Origin: Wolbachia endosymbiont of Armadillidium arcangelii
GTDB taxonomy: Bacteria; Pseudomonadota; Alphaproteobacteria; Rickettsiales; Anaplasmataceae
Assembly (NCBI RefSeq): GCF_040207875.1
Contig: NZ_CP157942.1
Location: 620,001 to 684,000, forward strand
Direction of reading: 5' to 3'
DNA: 64,000 bases
Each line of letters opens with the position of its first letter. Position 1 is the stretch's first letter. Made by a program: the position numbers and the translations under genes. Shown here piece by piece: positions 18,343-27,347 of the stretch. The notes below the pieces were generated by a model. The model was not told the DNA's origin. It did no database searches and was given only the letters and a program-made list of their open reading frames with translations.

Positions 18343-19473
18343 ATGTTACAACTATTCATCTTACTTGCTGTTATTACTTCAGTTGCACTCTTTGGTTGTT
18401 TGGTTCCAATGGAAGTGAAAGCCTTCTTGTATTCAATGAGCCTTAGTATAAAAGAGGTTTTGCTATTTATAATGCCTTTTATTGTTTTTGCATTAATCTT
18501 TAGCAGTGTTAACAATTTTAAGCAGTCGGCTATAAAGTTTATATTGTTACTTATTATAACGATTTTCTTGTCGAATCTGGCTTCAAGTTTAATAGCTTAT
18601 TCTGTTGGGCATTTTATCATACAAAACACTTATTCAACACAAGATATAACGTATGAAGAAACAATTGTTCCTTTATGGTCGTTTAGGCTGCCTGCATTGC
18701 TTTCTAATTTTTATGCCCTTGCTTGTGGATTTATGTCCAGCATAGTAGTGTCCACACTTTTACCCAAGAAAAGCAAAGAGCTCTCGAGCAAAATATCAGA
18801 CTTAACTCTTTTCATTTTGAAGACATTTTTGACGCCGATTATTCCAATATTTGTACTTGGGCTTGCTTTAAAAATGCAACATGATCAGGTTTTATCTATA
18901 ATATTTAAGGATTACTCAATAATTTTCATTATTATAGCATCTGTAACCTACCTTTATGTTTTTCTCTTATATGGAGCAGCAAATTCATTCAAGATCACAA
19001 GCTGGATAGCTAGCATGGGCAATATGATACCGGCATTTATTACTGCAATGAGCACAATGTCTAGTAATGCAACTATGCTGCTTACTCTTGAAGGAAGCAA
19101 AAAAAATGTAAAGCAACCTGACATAGCATCGTCTGTTGTGCCAATAACTGCTAGCTTTCATTTAGTAGGTGATTGTTTTTTTATCATAATACTATCAATG
19201 ATAACTGCCTCCGGTTATTCATTGTGCACAACAGACTATGTAACTTTCCTTTTCTACTTTTTGTTATTTAAATTTGCTATCGTTGCAATTCCAGCGGGAG
19301 GGATTATGGTAATGCTACCTATTCTTGAGAAGTATCTTAAATTCTCTCCGGAGATGCTTTCATTAATCACAGCATTGTATATAGTGTTTGATCCAATAAT
19401 AACTTCAGCAAATGTTATGGGTAATGGTGCATTTACTATGATGTTTACAAAACTCTATGATAAACTTAAGTAA
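18343..19473 (+). CDS. Dicarboxylate/amino acid:cation symporter (SDF family)
   Basis: 376-aa integral membrane protein of the DAACS/GltP family, which imports dicarboxylates or acidic amino acids with Na+ or H+. About eight to nine hydrophobic helices are visible. The serine-rich re-entrant region is represented by FITAMSTMSSNATMLLTLEG, followed by SFHLVGDCFFIIIL and FDPIITSANVMGNGAFTMM, equivalent to the substrate-site helix of the family. Substrate cannot be fixed from sequence. Its TAA overlaps the ATG of tsaB by one base, so the two are translationally coupled. Confidence 0.85.
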   Translation: MLQLFILLAVITSVALFGCLVPMEVKAFLYSMSLSIKEVLLFIMPFIVFALIFSSVNNFKQSAIKFILLLIITIFLSNLASSLIAYSVGHFIIQNTYSTQDITYEETIVPLWSFRLPALLSNFYALACGFMSSIVVSTLLPKKSKELSSKISDLTLFILKTFLTPIIPIFVLGLALKMQHDQVLSIIFKDYSIIFIIIASVTYLYVFLLYGAANSFKITSWIASMGNMIPAFITAMSTMSSNATMLLTLEGSKKNVKQPDIASSVVPITASFHLVGDCFFIIILSMITASGYSLCTTDYVTFLFYFLLFKFAIVAIPAGGIMVMLPILEKYLKFSPEMLSLITALYIVFDPIITSANVMGNGAFTMMFTKLYDKLK

Positions 19474-20078
19474 TGTCCATTTTAGCGATTGACACTGTGG
19501 TTACTGGTAGTTCAATAGCAATAGTTGATTATGATGGTAATTGTTTTATAGAGCGCAATTCCGCCAGCAACAACCATGCAGAATCATTTTTTCAAATTCT
19601 GAATACTTTGTTTGATAAGCACAATTATAATTATGATAAAATAGATCATTTAGCGGTAGTAGTTGGACCAGGAAGTTTCACTGGAATTAGAGTTGGTATA
19701 TCAGCAGCACAAGGTATAAACCTTGCTGCAAATAAGCCATTATACGGAGTTAGTGCGCTGGAGATTCAAGCATATGCAATATCGTTGCTTTGTGCAAATA
19801 GCAAAAAAAATATTAAAGCTATAATTGAAGATGATCAAAGGTTTTATACGCAGTTATTTGATTTCAATTTGTCACCGCTATCAAATCCAGCTGTAGTAAG
19901 TGAACTCCAGTCTGAAACGGACTGCATTACATATATGGATTGCAGTTTACCAAAGTTAGATGCTAGCCATGCAGGATTATTAGTCTGTTATAGACTAGAA
20001 AATAAACAAAAATTAAATGGAGTCGAAGCTCTATATTTAAATGAGCCTCAGTATATGAAATTGTCGTCTTTTGTGTAA
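19473..20078 (+). CDS. tsaB: tRNA threonylcarbamoyladenosine biosynthesis protein TsaB
   Basis: Partner of TsaD in making t6A37 on ANN-decoding tRNAs. The 201-aa product starts MSILAIDTVVTGSSIAIVDY and has the ASKHA-fold signature GPGSFTGIRVGISAAQGI near residues 70-87 and YGVSALEIQAYA. The HxxxH metal site of TsaD is absent, as expected for TsaB. It overlaps the upstream symporter by one base and the convergent P-loop gene by 31 bases at its 3' end. Confidence 0.9.
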   Translation: MSILAIDTVVTGSSIAIVDYDGNCFIERNSASNNHAESFFQILNTLFDKHNYNYDKIDHLAVVVGPGSFTGIRVGISAAQGINLAANKPLYGVSALEIQAYAISLLCANSKKNIKAIIEDDQRFYTQLFDFNLSPLSNPAVVSELQSETDCITYMDCSLPKLDASHAGLLVCYRLENKQKLNGVEALYLNEPQYMKLSSFV

Positions 20079-20677
20079 AAGCTGTAAATTTGGCCAAGTC
20101 TGTACATATGACTTATTACTTCTTCGGCTACTTCTTTTATGCTCATATTTGAATTTTCTATCTCTATAGCATTCGGTGGTACAAATAAATCTTCTACCCT
20201 AAATTTAATACTATTTATATTAATAACCTTTCTATTTTTTCTTTGCTTTTTTAATGCATTACGCTCTTGTAATGTCAATGGATTACATCTAAGTACTATA
20301 GGAAGGATTTTTGTGCCCATTTTTTTACTAAGCTCTACTACTGAGTTATAAATTTTTACGTTGTAATCATTATTTTTCATTAACTCATCAATAAATATAT
20401 AATTTTTTGAGTCAATTGGATAGGCTTCTATTGCCCGAAGCATAACGTGTACAGTGTTATATATTTTATCTTGAACTTCTTTGGGAGTTTGATTATGCTC
20501 AAAGGCGTCATTGTATATTGGGTAAATTTGAGTGTTGTTATAAAAGTGACTATTTACAATTACTGCATTTATCGTACTGGATAATGTTACTGCTGTGGAA
20601 AGTTTACCACTTCCTGAAAGACCAGTGATATATATGAAGAACTTTATTAGCTGCTTTTTTATGTGAATATTTACCAT
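20048..20677 (-). CDS. P-loop protein resembling a small nucleotide kinase
   Basis: 209 aa. The N-terminus FFIYITGLSGSGKLSTAVTL looks like the Walker A of APS-kinase/zeta-type kinases, but a leucine sits between the lysine and the serine-threonine pair, so the site is altered or shifted by one residue. A possible second motif is YIFIDELMKNND, and PIVLRCNPLTLQERNALKKQ resembles the lid region of small P-loop kinases. The substrate is not recognisable; the DGD motif of CysC is missing. The gene converges on tsaB with a 31-base overlap. Kinase activity is doubtful because of the Walker A change. Confidence 0.6.
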   Translation of the reverse strand: MVNIHIKKQLIKFFIYITGLSGSGKLSTAVTLSSTINAVIVNSHFYNNTQIYPIYNDAFEHNQTPKEVQDKIYNTVHVMLRAIEAYPIDSKNYIFIDELMKNNDYNVKIYNSVVELSKKMGTKILPIVLRCNPLTLQERNALKKQRKNRKVININSIKFRVEDLFVPPNAIEIENSNMSIKEVAEEVISHMYRLGQIYSFYTKDDNFIY

Positions 20678-20920
20678 ATTATTTTTAATGTTAAAACCTA
20701 CATTTATAATAACATAAAAATAAAGCTTTAAAACATATGAAATATTACATAAAAAGTCGTTTTTATAGTTAAAATATTATGTAATCTAAAAACATAAACT
20801 CTAATCACTTAAGACAAGTGATAGTGCAAGAGTGCTTAGTATTTAGACGTAGGCTTACTTTTTATTTTATAACAAACTTTTTTTCATGTATAAATCTTTA
20901 GAAAATCTTAGTCAGTGGTT

Positions 20921-21631
20921 ATGTTGTTAACAAATAGTGAGTTGAAAAGAGGCCTAGTCGATGCCTATCAGATCTTGTCTTACCTTAAACTAGATGATCA
21001 TACATATACTCATCTCTCCGTACGTTCTGAAGATAAAAAGTCATTTTATGTTTATCCGTTTGGTATACGTTTTGACGAAGTGGATGAAAGTTCACTAATG
21101 AAAGTATCTTTTGATGGAAATATAATCGAAGGTAAAGAATATCAATATAATAAAACTGGCTATGTAATCCATGGCTTTATTTATCAAGCAAGGCAAGATA
21201 TTCAAGCAGTTTTTCACCTGCATACACCTTCTATTGTAGCAGTTTCTTCTCTCAAGGATGGACTACTTCCAACAAGTCAGTGGGCACTACACTTTTATAA
21301 TAAGGTATCTTACCATGATTATAATTCCCTTGCACTTGATGATGCGGAAGGAAAGAGATTAATAGCTGACTTTAAAGAAAATTTTGTGATGTTAATGCGC
21401 AATCACGGATCTATAACATGTGGTCGGACTATACAAGAAGCAATGTTTTACACATATCACTTAGAACAGGCTTGCAAAACTCAATGCTTGACGCTAGCAA
21501 TGAATAGGGAGTTGTCAATTCCAAGTGAAGAAATTTGCTCAAAAGCTGTAAAGGATCTTTTGTCTTTCGAAAGCAATCTTGGTGAGAGGGATTGGCACGC
21601 ATGGGTTAGGCTGATTAAAGGTAAGTTATAA
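20921..21631 (+). CDS. Class II aldolase/adducin-family protein
   Basis: 236 aa, about the normal length for this Zn-dependent fold. Recognisable features are YTHLSVRSEDKKSFYVYPFG (substrate and phosphate loop), AVFHLHTPSIVAVSSL with the two zinc histidines, and MLMRNHGSITCGRTIQEA with the third histidine. The family includes fuculose- and ribulose-phosphate aldolases and related enzymes of unknown substrate; Rickettsiales members are usually left unassigned. The ATG at 20921 is preferred to the GTG two codons upstream. A graveyard of mobile elements starts just downstream. Confidence 0.85.
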   Translation: MLLTNSELKRGLVDAYQILSYLKLDDHTYTHLSVRSEDKKSFYVYPFGIRFDEVDESSLMKVSFDGNIIEGKEYQYNKTGYVIHGFIYQARQDIQAVFHLHTPSIVAVSSLKDGLLPTSQWALHFYNKVSYHDYNSLALDDAEGKRLIADFKENFVMLMRNHGSITCGRTIQEAMFYTYHLEQACKTQCLTLAMNRELSIPSEEICSKAVKDLLSFESNLGERDWHAWVRLIKGKL

Positions 21632-21872
21632 GAGGTGTAATAGTTTAGACTTAGTCTAACAGACAAGAATTAACTGACAGAAAAATTGAAAATTAATATC
21701 AGCATTTTGTTTAATGCTACTAATATTTTTCTGAAAAGCAACATGCATGCTATCAAAAAACGTTTGCATAGCAATATTTACCCGAATGTGGTCGAGATCT
21801 ATTGTAAGAATGCATCCAATTGATCCACATCTAGCTGAAGTTCTGCCAAAGGGGTATAAATTTTCTTCCTGA

Positions 21873-22080
21873 AGATAATATTGTAGCATTCATCTTCTAT
21901 GAAACCTTTCACATATGCCATTGATCTGTGGAGTTAGTTCTAGAATGGTTAATATTTTCAACTCCCAAATATAGTATAGGTCTGCCACAATACTCTGTAC
22001 CACGGTCAGTCAAAACGCGTAGCAATCTGTTCATCAAAAAATGGTACGACCCTGTCATTAAGAAGATCTGCAGCTGTTAT
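21873..22080 (-). pseudogene. Relic of an IS481-like (rve-type) transposase
   Basis: Reading the minus strand from 22080 gives ITAADLLNDRVVPFFDEQIA, then in another frame RVLTDRGTEYCGRPILYLGV and ENINHSRTNS, then PQINGICERFH. These are consecutive catalytic-core motifs of IS481-type transposases (second aspartate in LTDRGTEYCG, third acidic residue in NGICERF). Frameshifts and stops interrupt every block and both ends are missing. The element is dead. Confidence 0.75.
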
Positions 22081-22300
22081 GGGAGTGTTAAATAAACCAT
22101 AGGCGTCAAGTTAAGGAAAAGTGGCATAAGAAAGAAGAGAAGCGGTAAAAATTATTTTAGACATTAAACGATAAAATTAGTAATTTATAGACTCTTTAAA
22201 AAAAAATTATCTTTTTAGATCAAGATTTCTTAAAAAATAAATATAACAAATAAACCTTAAACGGTTGCTATATTGGGTGTATTCTCTTAACTTGACGCGT
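22081..22300. repeat. MITE-like element, copy 2
   Basis: The left end GGGAGTGTTAAATAAACCAT leads into GGCGTCAAGTTAAGGAAAAG; the right end is CTTAACTTGACGCGT (22286-22300). These form terminal inverted repeats around about 190 bases that match the copy at 54026-54342 closely. The outer 20 bases of the right end are missing, where an IS630 relic directly follows. No coding capacity is present. Confidence 0.75.
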
Positions 22301-22575
22301 TTCAGCCTATACTGTTGAGAAGGGAGGCATTTCTTATCATGGATTGTGCTAGTTGGCATAAGTCAAAAAATTTAAAGATACCTAAAAATATCAACATTAT
22401 ATACCTACCTCCATACTCACCTGCTGTTGAGAGGCTTTGACTATATATAAAACAGAACATTTTGCGCAATAAAATATACGATACAATTGCTCTGCTTGAG
22501 GGTGCTTTGTGCAAATTTATTACTTCTCTTGCCAGCTCCACAATTAAACAACTCTCCTATTTGACTGGCCAATAA
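22301..22575 (+). pseudogene. IS630-family transposase, C-terminal relic
   Basis: The plus frame reads AFLIMDCASWHKSKNLKIPK, then NINIIYLPPYSPAVERL, a stop (TGA where TGG is expected), then LYIKQNILRNKIYDTI and so on to TAA at 22573. The second catalytic aspartate (MDCASWH) and the YLPPYSP...ER motif are diagnostic of IS630/Tc1-type DDE enzymes. The N-terminal two-thirds are missing; the MITE-like repeat abuts the break. It is unrelated in detail to the IS630 copy at 57888-58814. Confidence 0.8.
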
Positions 22576-22654
22576 TGAGAATTGGTATAAGAAGAGAAAT
22601 TTGAAAGATTGTCTTACAAGCTTTTAAAATAATGGAATACAAGAGCTATATAAT

Positions 22655-22914
22655 ATGAAAAATTTTCACTACATTGTTGGTAAATTTAATTTAGCTCAAG
22701 AGAGCGTAGTAATGACTATTAAGAAGCAGTTAATTGGTGAGAAAGCAAAGGCAAATGCCGATTATTCTCTTTTGGCTATAATAATGGTAATTATGCTCCC
22801 CCAAAGATGGGCTATTTATCTTGGACAAAAGGAAAAGACTTATACCACATAGAAAGTAGATTGGAAGAAGCAGAAGTAGATCAGACAGCAATGAAAAAGC
22901 TATCATTGAAATAA
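22655..22914 (+). pseudogene. Decayed C-terminal copy of the GT44-like glycosyltransferase
   Basis: The first frame gives FHYIVGKFNLAQESVVMTIK and KQLIGEKAKA, matching FGYSSTGFNLGHIYTQKAVN and KGLIGEEASK of the gene at 12637-13800. After a frameshift near 22768, FGYNNGNYAPPKMGYLSWTK and RLEEAEVDQTAMKKLSLK match the intact C-terminus (FGRNNGNYAMSLAGSDLSWM, KLEEAKVDQMAMEKLSLA) up to the same stop position. Only about 90 codons of the 3' end remain; the catalytic domain is gone. A piece of the post-gene hairpin (GAACTTTCTAT) follows near 22937. Confidence 0.82.
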
Positions 22915-22971
22915 AAGGTTTATAGTAGATTTTTGGAACTTTCTATCATCAAACAGTGCGGAGTAGGGGAT

Positions 22972-23093
22972 GTGTTCTTCGAAATGCAGCTAAGAAAAAG
23001 ATTTTGCATTAAAGCAGTGACTTACGATTGGATAACACGAAAATGAAGGTCTTGATCTTAAAGTTTAAAATAAACAATTCAAGATAAGATATT
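22972..23093 (+). pseudogene. 3' scraps of the GTA-like tail gene and of the 275/289-aa unknown
   Basis: At about 22975-23037 the frame FFEMQLRKRFCIKAVTYDW matches SFEVQRGKKFYLKAVTYGNS at the end of the tail gene, and GATTGGATAACAC is close to the intact GGATAATAC sequence. At 23075-23094 AATTCAAGATAAGATATTG is identical to the 3' end and stop of the unknown gene at 26147-26974. Both scraps lie right after the glycosyltransferase relic, so parts of all three module genes are present, though not in the original order. Confidence 0.7.
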
Positions 23094-23253
23094 GAAATTT
23101 GCCCTTCTATAGCTTTACTAAAAACATATACACATTCATTCTTTAAGAAAGTAAATTAAAAATTTTTATAGAAGCCCACTAGCTTGATTGTTCAATATTA
23201 AAATCATTGCATTTTCGTTAAATATATGTAGGATTTAAGTATGAGTTTTAACT

Positions 23254-23493
23254 GTGAGGTATGGTGTGATAGAAAGTGAATTTGAAGTGATATTACAGGA
23301 GTTAGAGCGTAACTCAAATATATACAGCAACGATATAGCTACAGTAATAGCAGATGAATTACAAGAATATAGTTCAAGAAGGTCAAATGAAATTAGTGAA
23401 TGCCGTGAATCTATTCAACATAAAATGCAGCTACTGAATTACGACTACAATAGAGAGATATCAACTATGTTTAAAAATTTTTTATTTGTGTAA
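23254..23493 (+). pseudogene. Fragment similar to the N-terminal region of the adjacent ankyrin gene
   Basis: A 79-codon frame beginning at GTG. Its tail QHKMQLLNYDYNREISTM resembles NLQQSLSNDYNRKINLLK at the start of the ankyrin protein at 24792, across the IS110 copy. An ATG at 23241 opens a different frame (MSFNCEVWCDRK then stop), suggesting a small frameshift near the start. The simplest reading is a remnant of an N-terminal coding region displaced or duplicated when IS110 arrived. It may not be expressed. Confidence 0.45.
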
Positions 23494-23655
23494 TTTTGCA
23501 ACTTCATATGGGCAATAAAACCCCGTTTTGTCGTATAAGAATAGAATTTTATATCAAACAGCTACTACCTTGCTTAAGCCAATGAATATGTGCGTTTAGT
23601 GTGTGTGTGGACGCACATATTCATTAACTAATTTTAATTATTGCCATGTAAATTT

Positions 23656-24603
23656 CTAAACATGCAAATTAATTGCTTCTTTAAGTCTGGCATTGGCGAT
23701 GACTATAATTTTACGCATAAGTGCAGTGAGTGCTACCATCTTTCTTTTACCACTATCAATAAGCTTACAATAAAAAGCAGCAAGTTCTGACTTGGAGTTT
23801 CTAGCAGCCATAGCAGCTGTGAAAAGCTTTGAACGAACGTTACTTCTTCCACCTATAATCCTTCGGTAACCAATAGCTTTACCACTTTCCTTAGGATGAG
23901 GTGCAACACCTGCAAGGCTTGCAACTTGCCTTTTGTTTAAGGAACCAAGTTCCGGTATAAGGCACAATAAACATTGAGAGGTTTTTCTACCTATTCCAGG
24001 AACTGTTTCAAGAATCTTCTGGTATCGGTTCAGTTCAGGGTTTTCATTGACTATTTTTTGTATAGCTTGATCAAGCTTTTCTACCTGATTATTGAGGAAT
24101 TCAATAGTTTGTTGACAACTTTCCTTAATGTAATCATTTCCAGGAGTTTTAAGCCTATTTTTTTCTTGAACAAGCATTTTCGTAATATCATCACGACGCT
24201 GACAAAGTGTAAATAAGGTGGTTTGTTCTTTTGAGATAGGTGTAAATAGCTGCAGACGTCCACAACGCTCAACACCATATTGGGCAAGCGCTTTTGCATC
24301 CAGATTGTCAGTCTTTGCCAAAGTTCCATGAGATAGAATGAAGTTTTTAACTTGACGAGTATTAGCACGATGCACAGCAATGTTTCTGTCAATAAGAAAA
24401 TACAATAAGCCAAGCTCATAGCCTCCTGTAGCTTCTAAAATTATCATGGAATTGGGTAAGATATTTGAAAATTTTTGGTAAAATTGTTTCCAGCCAGAAC
24501 AACTATTGTCAAACTTGATAACACTTTTTTGTTCATTCACTACAATGACAAATTCAAGTTTTCCGATATCAATGCCAATAAAATTTTGATAAGATATAAC
24601 CAT
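23656..24603 (-). CDS. IS110-family transposase
   Basis: 315 aa, complete. The N-terminal DEDD catalytic domain is visible (NFIGIDIGKLEFVIVV, then MIILEATGGYE and TLAKTDNLDAKALAQYG). The C-terminal Transposase_20 domain follows (ILETVPGIGRKTSQCLL, VASLAGVAPHPKESGKAIG, GGRSNVRSKLFTAAMAA) with the conserved serine region. No frameshift or stop interrupts it. IS110 elements lack obvious inverted repeats, so the ends are not visible; the element probably spans roughly 23510-24770. It sits between the fragment at 23254 and the ankyrin gene at 24792 and may have removed that gene's original start. Confidence 0.92.
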   Translation of the reverse strand: MVISYQNFIGIDIGKLEFVIVVNEQKSVIKFDNSCSGWKQFYQKFSNILPNSMIILEATGGYELGLLYFLIDRNIAVHRANTRQVKNFILSHGTLAKTDNLDAKALAQYGVERCGRLQLFTPISKEQTTLFTLCQRRDDITKMLVQEKNRLKTPGNDYIKESCQQTIEFLNNQVEKLDQAIQKIVNENPELNRYQKILETVPGIGRKTSQCLLCLIPELGSLNKRQVASLAGVAPHPKESGKAIGYRRIIGGRSNVRSKLFTAAMAARNSKSELAAFYCKLIDSGKRKMVALTALMRKIIVIANARLKEAINLHV

Positions 24604-24791
24604 AAAGAACCTCGAGAGTTTAAGTTAAAATTTAAGATTGTAAACGGGTGCATATGTATGTCCCAAACAACTATTCAAACGTCTCGAAGGATAGGCTTGA
24701 GTACCTTGATATCTACGTATGTGTAATACTACCGTCTTACGGTCGCTCAAGCCTTTGATAACTATATTTTTTTATAGAGCTACCTTCCTTC

Positions 24792-26096
24792 TTGCTTCTT
24801 TTATATCATATTTCCAACTTACAACAGTCATTAAGTAATGATTATAATAGAAAGATAAATTTGTTAAAACATAAGTCTGATGATGAATTATTAAAGGAAT
24901 TATATAACAATAATAGGCCTAATAATGAATTGAAGTGTGACACACCTGATTACGACTGGGAATATAGAAAACATAATAATGATCTGGAATATAGTAAAGT
25001 AAAATTTGATGTAGAATTCAAGAAATACGAGGAAGAGCTCAAAAAATTAGAGCAGGAACGTCATAGTATAAAACACATGATGCATGAATATGATCAGTGG
25101 AAAAAATGCGGGTTCGATATAAATTATGTTTTTAAAGATAGTTCAAAAGAATTTACATTACTACATTTTGCTGCGAGTTTTGGAGATACAAATATTACAA
25201 AATTGCTGTTAGAAGAAGGAGCAAGTATTGATATAAGAGATCAAAACAAAAATACTCTCCTGCACCTAGCTGCTTCCAATGGTCATACAGACACAGTAAA
25301 ACTTCTAGTGGAAAAAGAACCAGACCTGAGTGTAGTGAATGAAGAAGGAAATACTTCCCTGCACCTAGCTGCTTCCAATGGTCATACAGACACAGTAAAA
25401 CTTCTAATGGAAAAAGGATCAGATCTGAGTGCGGTAAATAAGAACGGAGATACTCTCCTACATTTGGCTGCTTCCAATGGTCATACAGACATAGTAAAAC
25501 TTCTGGTGGAAAAAGGATCAGATCTGAGTGCAGTAAATAAGAACGGAGATACTCCTTTAAATATTGCTTTCTATAACAATCACACAAAAATAGTTAAGTG
25601 CCTAATGGAAGAAGAGCCAAGAATGAAAGAAGTCGTAGAGCATTTAGTGAGATGTGTAGTAGAAAGCAAGACGCACAAGTTACTAAAAGGTAGTACTTCC
25701 TTACACCTAGCTGCTATTTACGACTGTACAGAAATAGTAGAATCTTTACTGAAAAAAGGGAAAAGTCCTTTATCGAAGGATATTGATGGTAAAACTCCAA
25801 GAGAGTTAGCTGCAGACGAAAATTTGGTACAGATTTTTAGGGTTGCAGAAATAAAACAACAAGAATATGATGCGACCAAGTGGGGTATTGTTAGTGGTGG
25901 ATCAACAGCAGCACTTGGTGCAACTGTAGCGGCAACGCTCTTTGCAACAGTATTTACAGTTGGATTTCTGCCTATAGTGGGAGCAGTTGCTGCAATTACA
26001 ATATCTGCGTTAGCAATTGGTGGAGCTACATATATGGTTTTGAAGCCTAATACTGAACAAAAAATAAGTAACAAATTGCAAACCTTTGAAGCATAA
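24792..26096 (+). CDS. Ankyrin-repeat protein with C-terminal membrane segment, start uncertain
   Basis: Up to 434 aa. A charged, coiled N-terminus (residues about 60-105) is followed by ankyrin repeats from TLLHFAASFGDTNITKLLLE to STSLHLAAIYDCTEIVESLL. A hydrophobic C-terminal region (TAALGATVAATLFATVFTVG, then LPIVGAVAAITISALAIGG) suggests membrane insertion. Three 99-base repeats from 25257, 25356 and 25455 are nearly identical in DNA (HLAASNGHTDTVKLL), showing recent tandem duplication. The frame opens with TTG at 24792 and the first in-frame ATG is about 90 codons in, so the true start may have been lost to the IS110 just upstream. The gene at 26147 follows by 50 bases. Confidence 0.8.
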   Translation: MLLLYHISNLQQSLSNDYNRKINLLKHKSDDELLKELYNNNRPNNELKCDTPDYDWEYRKHNNDLEYSKVKFDVEFKKYEEELKKLEQERHSIKHMMHEYDQWKKCGFDINYVFKDSSKEFTLLHFAASFGDTNITKLLLEEGASIDIRDQNKNTLLHLAASNGHTDTVKLLVEKEPDLSVVNEEGNTSLHLAASNGHTDTVKLLMEKGSDLSAVNKNGDTLLHLAASNGHTDIVKLLVEKGSDLSAVNKNGDTPLNIAFYNNHTKIVKCLMEEEPRMKEVVEHLVRCVVESKTHKLLKGSTSLHLAAIYDCTEIVESLLKKGKSPLSKDIDGKTPRELAADENLVQIFRVAEIKQQEYDATKWGIVSGGSTAALGATVAATLFATVFTVGFLPIVGAVAAITISALAIGGATYMVLKPNTEQKISNKLQTFEA

Positions 26097-26146
26097 CCTT
26101 TACTTATGGTTGAACTAAGAATATGTATATAATATAAAATTGTGAT

Positions 26147-26974
26147 ATGGCAAAAAAAATAGTTAATACATTAAAATCTGAAGTAGAAAAGCTCAAGTAT
26201 GCTGATTTAAAATCTGTGCCAATAAAATCAGATTGTTGGAACTCTGGTTACAACACATATATTGACCTTGGTAGATCGCACAACCTTACTATTAACAAAT
26301 ATAAAATAGCCAATGAGCTTATCGAGGAGCTGTATTCAAAACATAAAGATCTCATTTTAGGGAATGAAAAAAGAAAAAGGGATTATCGTTTATTTCTTAA
26401 ATTAGTTTTTATGGAAATATTTATACATGCTGGTGCAACAGTTCCGAGTGACTCTATTATGGAAGAATTGATAACTAGCTATCATCAAGAAGGGTATAAT
26501 CATTTTCTGTTTCTTCATATATTAAAGGCTCTTTCTTCACTTGGCTTGCTTATGTTAGATTCTGACGTGATGATAACTTATAGTATGGATTGTCATAACT
26601 CCAATTGTCTAAAACTCAGTTTTAGCATGGAATGTATAAAGGTACGCAGCAGTGACCTTGTTAATGATATCAAAACACCAGGTTTTCACAGTTCAATAGA
26701 ATTTAAACTGAAATGTAAAGGTCGAAATGTAACATATGAAGATGGTAAAGTATCTCTTACTATTCCGAAAGAGCTGAAAAATTATAAAGCAAGTGGTAGA
26801 AATTTTTTTGACATTACTATTGAGCATTTCCAAGAATTTTGTGGGAATTTAGGATTTAATTTTGAGACAAAAGTGGAACATAGCCTAGATAAACCACTTA
26901 CAGTATTAAAAGATGCAAATACATCCCATGATAAGAATTTAAGCTTGAACCAACAGTTAAGTAATTCAAGATAA
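26147..26974 (+). CDS. Hypothetical protein, paralogue of the 13940-14809 gene
   Basis: 275 aa. It aligns end to end with the 289-aa unknown at 13940 at roughly half identity, including GATVPSDSIMEELITSYHQE against GASIPNNSIIEELITNYNQA. There is no signal peptide, membrane segment or known motif. It lies downstream of an ankyrin gene rather than a glycosyltransferase. The 3' end is shared with a scrap at 23075-23094. Stable retention of two diverged copies suggests that the family matters to the organism, but function is unknown. Confidence 0.65.
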   Translation: MAKKIVNTLKSEVEKLKYADLKSVPIKSDCWNSGYNTYIDLGRSHNLTINKYKIANELIEELYSKHKDLILGNEKRKRDYRLFLKLVFMEIFIHAGATVPSDSIMEELITSYHQEGYNHFLFLHILKALSSLGLLMLDSDVMITYSMDCHNSNCLKLSFSMECIKVRSSDLVNDIKTPGFHSSIEFKLKCKGRNVTYEDGKVSLTIPKELKNYKASGRNFFDITIEHFQEFCGNLGFNFETKVEHSLDKPLTVLKDANTSHDKNLSLNQQLSNSR

Positions 26975-27347
26975 GATATTGGTATCTGTTCAGATGTATG
27001 GCTAATGTGTAAATATCGAAGCAAAAATGGTGTCATTCCAGCGCTTGACACTGAGATTCAAATTGCTCACAAGCAACCTCATCATAGATACTAAAAGCAA
27101 CGTTTTCAATGGGACTACAGAAGGGCTGGTCATTGTTGTAAATGCACTTTTACTCTATTTTATACTATCTTATTTTGCCATTCTGCTGAACGGATACAGA
27201 TATTGAGATTCGCGTTTTTAAAGCTAGAAAATACATCCCTTGAGAGAGTAATTTTGCTACTGAAAGCAAAAGGCCTTTTTACAATCTTCTATCTACTACT
27301 CCCTCATGAACAGATACGTTAATCTCATCTAACTGCTTACTAACTTC
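26975..27347. other. Intergenic stretch with half a palindromic element
   Basis: Positions 27016-27060 carry half of the palindromic unit (AAAATGGTGTCATTCCAGCG then CTTGACACTG); the complementary half is absent. The remaining 280 bases up to the restored 3' end of the dnaQ frame show no gene or clear repeat. Confidence 0.5.

Noticed and set aside
21656..21889. 77-codon minus-strand frame next to the IS481-like relic
   Set aside because: It begins just after the NGICERFH block but does not continue with recognisable transposase sequence; treated as debris.
25195..25587. 130-codon minus-strand frame with repeated residues
   Set aside because: It is the antisense of the 99-bp ankyrin repeats; repetition in the gene produces repetition in the shadow.
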